Assembly: GCA_025201375.1 (NCBI GenBank)
Contig: JAIWZP010000075.1
Coordinates: forward strand, 1-64,000
Source of the DNA: Gongronella butleri
Lineage: Eukaryota > Mucoromycota > Mucoromycetes > Mucorales > Cunninghamellaceae
DNA length: 64,000 bases
Reading direction: 5' to 3'
Positions 57,501-64,000 of this stretch are shown here, piece after piece; positions within the stretch are counted from its first letter, which is position 1, and every line of letters starts with the position of its first letter. The position numbers and the translations under genes are program-made. Below the pieces are notes generated by a model, which was given only the letters and a program-made list of their open reading frames with translations, was not told the DNA's origin and did not search any database.

Positions 57501-59624
57501 GAGGCTCTGCCAGTGACGAAACAAGTGGGTGACGACGTGATCAGCGCGACCATCAACGTGTCTGCGCCCATCTACATGCGTGCGCTACGCGTCGGTGCCG
57601 ATACCACGCTCGCGCGCATCATCCAGCTTGTCCAGGACGCGCAGGCATCCCCAAAGGCCCCCATTGAGCACCTTGCCGACAAGATCTCGAGTGTGTTTGT
57701 GCCCATTGTCATTGTGCTTGCCATTGTCACCTTTGCCACCTGGGAAGCCCTGGCCATGACTGGCAAAGTGCCTACGCAATGGATGCCCGACGGCGAGAAT
57801 GGTACCATCTTTGCCATCATGCTCGGCGTCTCTGTCCTTGTCATTGCTTGCCCCTGCGGCCTTGGACTCGCCAGTCCAACCGGTAAGAAAAATCGAGGCG
57901 GGAAGAAAAAGAAAACGAGACAAAAAAAGAGGGGGAAAAGAAAGAGAGGAAAAAAGTGAAATTGATATCTTACTCTCGTTTCTTTTTTTTTTCTTTTTTT
58001 TGTTTTTTGATGCCAATTTCAATTTCAATTCCAATTCCCAATTCCAGCGGTCATGGTGGGCACGGGTGTGGCTGCGCGATACGGCGTGCTTGTCAAAGGT
58101 GGTGGCTATGGTCTTGAGATGGCGAATCGCATGACGACGGTGGCATTTGACAAAACCGGAACACTGACGCTTGGCAAGCCGATGGTGACAGACACGTGGC
58201 TCAATGAACATGGCGACGCAAAGACGGACACGGTGCTTTGGAAAATCCTGGGCCGCCTGGCGTCGGTCAGCAACCATCCATTGTCGCGCGCCATGGAGAA
58301 GCACGCGCGTGGCCATTTGCAAGGCTTGGCGGGCGTGCCGCTCACGGAAGACAACGACCACGAAGGGGATGAAAACGACGAAAAGGCGGAAAATGCAAAG
58401 ACGGACTGGTTCCAAGGCGTTTCTGTGGTGCACGGCAAGGAGATGGCCGGTCGCGGCGTGCAGGCGACCATTACGCTGACAGCCGAGCTGTCCGACGCGC
58501 TTGCAGGCAAGCTCAAGGGTATCCGCGCTCTCAACGTGTTCCTCGGCAACCAGGCATGGATGGACGAGAATCATGCGCGATTCGACACGGCGCGTCAGGC
58601 CATTGAGCAGCGCGACCAGCAATTTTCGTGGCAAGACCAGGGCAAATCCATTGTCATGGTGGCAGCTGCGCCCGTGGCCGGCCAAGTGGCCCCAAAAGAC
58701 GAATTGGAGCACCAGGACGGGTGCCGCGACGCGTGCGCTTGTGTGGTGTGCGAATGCAGCACGTCAAGCGTGTGTTGCAGCGCGTCTCGTACCATGATGC
58801 TTGCGCAAGTCGCCCTCGCCGATATCCCTCGACCAGAAGCCACCCAGGTGATCAAGGGCTTGCATCGCCAGGGCATCGACGTGTGGATGATCACAGGCGA
58901 TAATGCTCGCACTGCTCACGTCGTCGCACAACAACTCGGCATTGACCAAGACCACGTCCTCGCAGGTGTCAAACCAGAACAAAAAGCAGATAAAATCAGC
59001 AATCTGCAACGCCATGGCACACAACGCACCACAAAAACGCCATCTGGCCTCTTTGGTCTCTTTGGTCACACGCAGAAAGACAAGTATGAACGCGCCGTCG
59101 TCGCCATGATTGGCGATGGCATCAATGACTCGCCAGCTCTCGCCCAGGCAGACTTGGGGTAAGGAAAAAAAAAAAAAACCACGGAAAAAATTGAGGAACA
59201 AAAATGAGGAAAAAAAATGGGAATAATGGGAAAAACGAGAAAAATGAGCAAACGCGAGAAAAAATGAGAAAGAACAAGGAGTTGACCTTTTTTTTTTTTT
59301 TTCTCTCTCTCCAGCATATCGGTCGGGTCTGCCACGGACATTGCCATGGAAGCCGCCAGCATCGTCTTGATTCGCAACAATTTGATGGATTTGCTCACGA
59401 TGCACGCCATTGCAAAGACAGTCGTCCACCGCATCCGCCTCAACTTTTTGTGGGCCTTTTTGTACAATGTGTGCGCCATACCCATCGCCGCGGGTATCCT
59501 GTACCCAGCCATTGGCGCAAGCATGCCCCCTTACCTTGCAGGCGTTGCCATGGTCCTCTCTAGCATCAGCGTTGTCTGTTCCAGCTTGCTCTTGCGCTTC
59601 TACAGACCACCCACCTTTCAATAA
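54586..59624 (+). CDS. CCC2: P1B-type Cu+-transporting ATPase with seven HMA domains (CCC2/ATP7-like)
   Basis: Five exons (54586-55563, 55648-57319, 57403-57882, 58048-59158, 59315-59624) give 1516 aa. It pumps cytosolic Cu+ into the secretory pathway for cuproenzymes or detoxification. Seven N-terminal metal-binding domains are seen, with CxxC pairs at 15/18, 94/97, 188/191, 290/293, 418/421, 509/512 and 600/603; six have GMTCxxC and the sixth GMYCPKC. Then eight predicted membrane helices from about 690, actuator TGE at 915-917, CPC at 1033-1035, phosphorylation site DKTGT at 1078-1082, SNHPL at 1118-1122 (His-Pro of the ATP site, Glu of SEHPL replaced by Asn), TGDN at 1326-1329 and GDGINDSP at 1399-1406. 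All catalytic motifs are intact. An extra segment with seven cysteines (1269-1287) lies in the nucleotide-binding region. Yeast Ccc2 has two HMA domains and human ATP7A/B six, so seven is unusual. Confidence 0.95.
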
Positions 59625-60126
59625 GGTCCCTTTTGATCCCCCCCTCTGCATCTCTCCATCTTTCCACTCTCATAGACTTGTATACATATCCCATTTGGCT
59701 TCAATAAAAGAAGGATTTTAGTGAATTCTTTTCATTTCGTCAATAAACGACGCGTCCACTCACGCGTCCTTTATAGCTTTTTTTTTTTTCTCATCATGCA
59801 ACGCCGAGACCACGGAAACATGCGCTTGTAAAAGACAAAATGATTTAGACTTTTTTTTTCTTTTTTGTCCAATGAGCCAGGCTCATCTCATCTACTTTTT
59901 TTTTTTTATTACGCGCGCGCCACAGCAGCGTGGGGGTGGGGAACAGACTGCGGCCAAACGTGGAAAATGAGATGCGAGCCTCTGATTGGCCGAGCGGGCC
60001 GTCAATGGATCAAAATTGACAGAAAGGCGGGCAAAAAAAAAGCATAAAACGAGCCCTCATTTTTATCGTTTTCGCTTTTCTTTTTAGCCCCCTCTGAACC
60101 CTTGTTTCTCGTTTTCTACCACCACC
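59625..60126. other. Intergenic between the copper ATPase and CAF16
   Basis: It holds an AATAAA at about 59702 for the ATPase transcript, T-runs, and a T/C leader before 60127. No gene seen. Confidence 0.5.
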
Positions 60127-61199
60127 ATGACCACCGAGAAAAAAGATACCGTCCCGCCCTACGACTTGGCTATCGACGTCGAAAATTTAAACTTTTCGTT
60201 TGGTGGCCCCGCTATTTTGGAAGACGTGAATCTCAAGCTCAAGCCAGGCAGCCGCTGTATCCTCGTGGGCGCCAACGGTGCGGGCAAGACCACCCTTCTG
60301 CGCATTCTTGGCGGCAAAAGAATGATAAAAAGCAGCCATGTCAATGTCCTTGGCAAAAATGTCTTTACAGAGGTGCCAAATGTAAGCCCAATTTTTTTTT
60401 TTTTGGCCTTTTTTGCGGATGGCTGATCATTTCCCCCCGCCCCACAATAAAATTTAGGCAACATACCTCGGCACCGAGTGGCTCGAGCGCTCGTGCACGC
60501 GATCGGATCTCGCCGTCGACTATTTATTGTACAGCATGGGCAGTCAGCGATGGCCCGAGCGCACACATCGCCTGTTGGAGGTGTTGGACATTGATTTAAA
60601 GTGGCGCCTGCATCAGGTCTCTGATGGCCAGCGCAGACGCGTCCAATTGCTCATGGGCTTGCTCCAACCCTGGGATTTGCTCCTCCTCGACGAGGTCACC
60701 GTCGATCTCGATATCCTCGTCCGCTCCGATTTCTTGCAATTCCTAAAGGAAGAGACAGAAGAACGTGGCGCCACCATTGTCTATGCCACACACATTTTTG
60801 ATGGCAAGAAAAAAAATGCCCCATGAGCTTGAAAAAATGAACTCATTTTTTGCTCTTTTTCTCTCACTTTCTCTTTTTTTTCTCGCGTTTCTAGGTCTCG
60901 GCGACTGGCCAACGCACGTGGCTCATGTCACCCAGGGCACCATTGTCGACGTGTATCCTATGGACACCACGTTTACGCAATTGGAGATTATCAAGGAAAA
61001 GCAGCGCCAAGACAACCGCCTGGACTCGCCCTTGACCGAACTCTGCTACAAGTGGCTGCGTGCGGACCGCGACGTCCTGCGCCACACAAAGCCCGTGCCC
61101 ATCAACCCTGACACGGGCCTTCCTTTCACCAGATGGGATGAATTGAAGGAAAACATGAAACAGTACCAGGATCGCTATTATAATTACTGGCACCGCTAA
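60127..61199 (+). CDS. CAF16: ABC-type ATPase CAF16
   Basis: Three exons (60127-60381, 60458-60803, 60895-61199) give 301 aa. It is a soluble single ABC domain without membrane segments, as in CAF16, a CCR4-NOT-associated ATPase. Seen: Walker A GANGAGKT at 48-55, a divergent signature [10 protein letters not shown] at 139-148, Walker [13 protein letters not shown] at 159-170 and the H-loop THIFDG with His197. The DEVTVDLD and SDGQRRRVQ wording is specific to this family, as is the C-terminal extension ([21 protein letters not shown] region in part). The second intron (60804-60894) has a GC donor (GATG|GCAAGA) and AG acceptor; a GT donor that keeps the frame is not available. Confidence 0.93.
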
Positions 61200-61259
61200 G
61201 ATAAAAGTAAAAAATAAAGAAGCGTCATTACATGTAAATGTTTTGCGCACGGCAGACCG

Positions 61260-62330
61260 AGAAAACATGGCGAAATGCAGCAAAAAAATGGCGAAATTCA
61301 ACTCAATACGCGATTCCTGGCATTACAGTGATCCAATCACTGTCCACATTGGACGAGCTGCCCCTCGTGATCCTTAAAACCGTGACACCCAGTTTGAGAT
61401 GTAAAGGGCTGTGTACGGACAAGAGATGGGCAAAAGAATGAAATTCGAGAAAAATCAGCTGAACCTCGCCAAATCAGACACTGGAAACGCCTCGAAACGC
61501 ATCTAAAGGTGAAGCAACAGGCTAGCTACGCCAAGCAGCACAAAAGTTTTGACATGTCAAAAAGAGTTTGCACGTGCCACGCGCAAATCAAGATTTTGTC
61601 ATGAACGAGCTCAAAAACAAAAATCGAAAAATCAGGTCGCCAGATTCGCGGCAAACTCACACACAAGAAAGCCCACAACGAGAAACGGCCAAATATGCCA
61701 AAAAAGAGTGCGGTCCATCTGCTCTGTGATGAGCAATGAGAAATTTTAGATTTATTTTCAATCGCGATTTGTACGAGAAAAACGCGTTCATAGAGTAATG
61801 CCGACGCATCCAACAGAAAGAGACGCACCTGATGCATGGATTTGACTAGGAACAGACGCGTCGCACTCTACGCTTGACGCGCTTTTTCACGCGTTGAAAT
61901 CTATATATGATTTTGAAACCGTATCAGAAACGCCAAAAAATCACTTTTTTTCATCGATCGCCGATGGCCACGTACGCAGCGAGTCATGCTGTTTCTGATG
62001 GTGCTTGTTTCCCAAAGATACAGGCACTAGTCATTGACTTTGCCTTGACGTGAAATTTCGCAACTTTTCGCGTTTTTCGCGACAATCAAACACTTGAGCT
62101 CCGTTTTTTATTGCATTTTCATCCGTGAAATTGGTGCATTCTAGCATGTGAATGAATGGCACGGCGATCTGAGAATCTAAATTTCTGTCTCCATTTTCAT
62201 CGCCTCGACTCTACCCCTAGGAAAATGGGCGGCTTTGAAACATCAAGACTGCGCGGCATCCAGTGATCATGATGCTTCAAGGGTGGGCTCGTTTGAACGA
62301 CAAGACTTGGAATCGTCGATGCAATAAACC
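61260..62330 (-). repeat. Dispersed repeat family, copy E (reversed, long)
   Basis: Reverse-complement match to copy B over its whole length: CATTACAGTGATCC near 61322 (3' part), ACAAGAGATGGGC near 61419, GCGTGGCACGTGCAAACTC (reverse) near 61570, GCTTGACGCGCTTTTTCACGCG near 61871, CCACGTACGCAGCGAG near 61968, CTCGACTCTACCCC near 62204 and GGTGGGCTCGTTTGAACGA near 62280. It starts only about 60 bases after the CAF16 stop, so the CAF16 3' UTR probably runs into it. Confidence 0.76.
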
Positions 62331-62840
62331 CGCTCCTCTATACGTTGTAAATTCATCCAAAAGTCAACATGAAAACAACAAAATAGCTTCCTTTCGCCAT
62401 AACGGACGTTGTAACATCCTAAACTCTGTCAAAGCTGGCTCACAAAAGATGGCTCAGAGCCCAGCAAAGCATTGCGTTCCAACTAAAAAGGGCAGTCATA
62501 GCAAAAAAGGGCTGCTAACGATAGGGCTACAAAAGTGAATAGTGCGCTTTGTGAAATTTCTCGGCACACGTCCAGCCAATATGATTCAAATCTAGGCAAT
62601 TTGCCGTGCTCACGGTCTCACTGTTTCATGCTATTATCAGTTGAATGCCACACAATGCACAAAAAAGTACACAAATGGATCTTTTTTTTTTGCGACAAAA
62701 GGCAATCACTTGCGCTTTTATGGCGATAACCTCTACGAGACACAATGGGGATGCATTCAACTCATCCACTTTTTTTTATTTTCTCAATGCAGAGTAAGTG
62801 GGAGGGGAGGCAAGTTCTCAAAAGAGGGAACAGTTGCATA
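62331..62840. other. Flank between repeat copy E and the right-edge gene
   Basis: AT-rich, no gene or repeat recognised. It presumably holds the 3' UTR of the minus-strand gene. Confidence 0.45.
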
Positions 62841-64000
62841 TTAAATTGTCTCGGTATGACTGTCACGAAGCAGCTTCACGAGCTTCACGTCATTATTGAG
62901 GTCCTTGCGCTTGTACACGTGAACTTGTTTACCAAGGTCGACGACAATCTCATCAAGACGCGAATTCACCCTATCACAGGACAAAAAAAAGTCAGCATGT
63001 TGCAAAACATGCCTTTTGTTTTTATACAGCTTACGTGAGGAATGCTTTGAGTTGCACGATATTGTCGAATTGGTCTGCAAAATTCATTGCAACAAGACGA
63101 ACTTTGCGGTGTTCCTTTTGGAGTAATTTGCCAAGATCTATGGAAATCAAGTGTGAACCAAGATAAAACACCCATTTTTTATGAGGGGAGGGGAGCTGCG
63201 CGGAATGGATTAGTACCTTGGAGATTGCCGTCGATGCCCGGCACACCAGATGCGGAGAATGCAAAGACGTTGTGGCAAAGCAGCTTGTGGCGCAATCGGA
63301 ACGCCATCAATTCCAGGGCCTTCTTCTTGGCTTCGGCGGACAACGAATTGGGCGCGTTTGGCGCCAAACCGATTGTGACGTGCGTGGTGGCCATGTTGCG
63401 GATTCTTTGTCGACAATTTTCCACGCTTGGGGTCCATTTGAAATCTGATGTGGGGGAGCCATTCGTTTATCCGTGCATGTCTTTTTTTTCTTTCTCTTTT
63501 TTACCTCGATATTCTTGTCTGACGATATTGTAGTAGCGACCTTTCTTACTTTGTCCACCTTGGTACGTTGTTTTTGCTTTTCCCCATCTGCGATCATAGC
63601 CCATCCACCGGCTCAAGGGGCCATTTTTTAGTGCACCCGGCTTGAAATAAGGAGCAAGGGTGCGGAACACGGCCCTGCTGTCCATGAATATGCGGCGCGA
63701 CACGCCTTTTATGTTCTCGTCAATGAAGATATGCGCAACGACTTCAATGACAGGGGTCAAGGAAGGCGCAAGCATCGGATCAGCATTGCTGATGCCGGCC
63801 GAAACAGTGTTGATTTCCCGGTTATCATCAACATCATCATCATCATTGTCAACCGACGAGAGGTCAATGATTTGATCGTCTGGACGCGCGTCATGGCCCG
63901 CATGTTGACTGACATTGGCATCACTTGCATGGTCGCTTGCAATTTCCACGCTACTTGATTGCGCGCCGTCATTCAGAGCCACGGAAGCGAGCCGCTTGTA
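62841..64000 (-). CDS. Unrecognised protein, 5' end beyond the window
   Basis: Minus-strand exons: beyond 64000 to 63505, 63444-63217, 63137-63035 and 62970-62841 (stop TAA), all joining in frame for at least 319 residues. The visible N-terminal part is acidic and Asp/Ser-rich (IIDLSSVDNDDDDVDD), resembling a SUMO-interacting or disordered segment. An ordered part follows with VIEVVAHIFIDENIKGVSRR, FMDSRAVFRTLAPYFKPGAL and basic GYDRRWGKAKTTYQGG; the middle exon is helical (LSAEAKKKALELMAFRLRHK); the end is amphipathic and charged. No family is recognised. Four consistent GT-AG junctions argue for a real spliced gene. A transposon origin is possible given the neighbouring repeat, but no sign of it is seen. 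Confidence 0.65.

Overview
This window is nuclear DNA of a filamentous fungus, most likely an early-diverging (Mucoromycota-type) lineage. Genes carry short GT-AG introns (about 50-180 bp, 304 bp at most in resolved CDS). Intron and 5' leader sense strands are full of T homopolymers. The gene set is fungal: a Zn2Cys6/fungal_trans regulator, an MCM1-type MADS protein, an HbrB (TORC2) subunit, CAF16, RPB5, RPT4, a CCC2-type copper pump and sphingolipid-phosphate lyase. Species cannot be named from sequence alone. Exon models were built by hand by joining frames at splice signals; every multi-exon model closes in frame.

Layout. 0.6-8.3 kb: an MDR-family NADP-dependent oxidoreductase, a DNase I-like (EEP) phosphohydrolase and an MFS sugar transporter, all on +. 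8.3-11.9 kb: gene-poor, holding a long copy of a dispersed repeat. 11.9-15.0 kb (-): a 902-residue protein with about 14 degenerate Q/H/NWP repeats ending in two C2H2 fingers. 15.6-24.2 kb: ribosomal protein eL39, an F-box-like Ser-rich protein, a 32-residue CCHC zinc-knuckle miniprotein that no ORF-length filter would keep, a possible membrane protein and a His-rich protein. 25.5-28.5 kb: RPB5 (-) and RPT4 (+) diverge from one promoter region. 28.7-32.3 kb: a CAAGCTT-rich element with inverted ends, followed by an apparently intact Crypton (tyrosine-recombinase DNA transposon). 32.5-40.8 kb: repeat-rich DNA around the HbrB gene. 41-51.5 kb: MCM1-like MADS (-), Zn2Cys6 regulator (-), sphingosine-1-phosphate lyase (-), mitochondrial bL21m (-) and, divergently, an E2-binding HECT-like protein (+). 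53.4-61.2 kb (+): F-box/LRR protein, a Cu+-ATPase with seven N-terminal metal-binding domains, and CAF16. 61.3-62.3 kb: a reversed repeat copy. 62.8-64 kb (-): an unrecognised gene cut by the window edge.

Themes. Most genes are housekeeping and not functionally clustered. The accessory content is the Crypton, the small inverted-end element, five diverged copies of an approximately 1.1 kb non-coding repeat family and several local tandem repeats. The most unusual items are the seven-HMA copper ATPase with a cysteine cluster inserted in its cytoplasmic domain, the CCHC miniprotein, the Q/H-repeat zinc-finger protein, and the intron-plus-exon tandem duplication at the 5' end of the Crypton gene.
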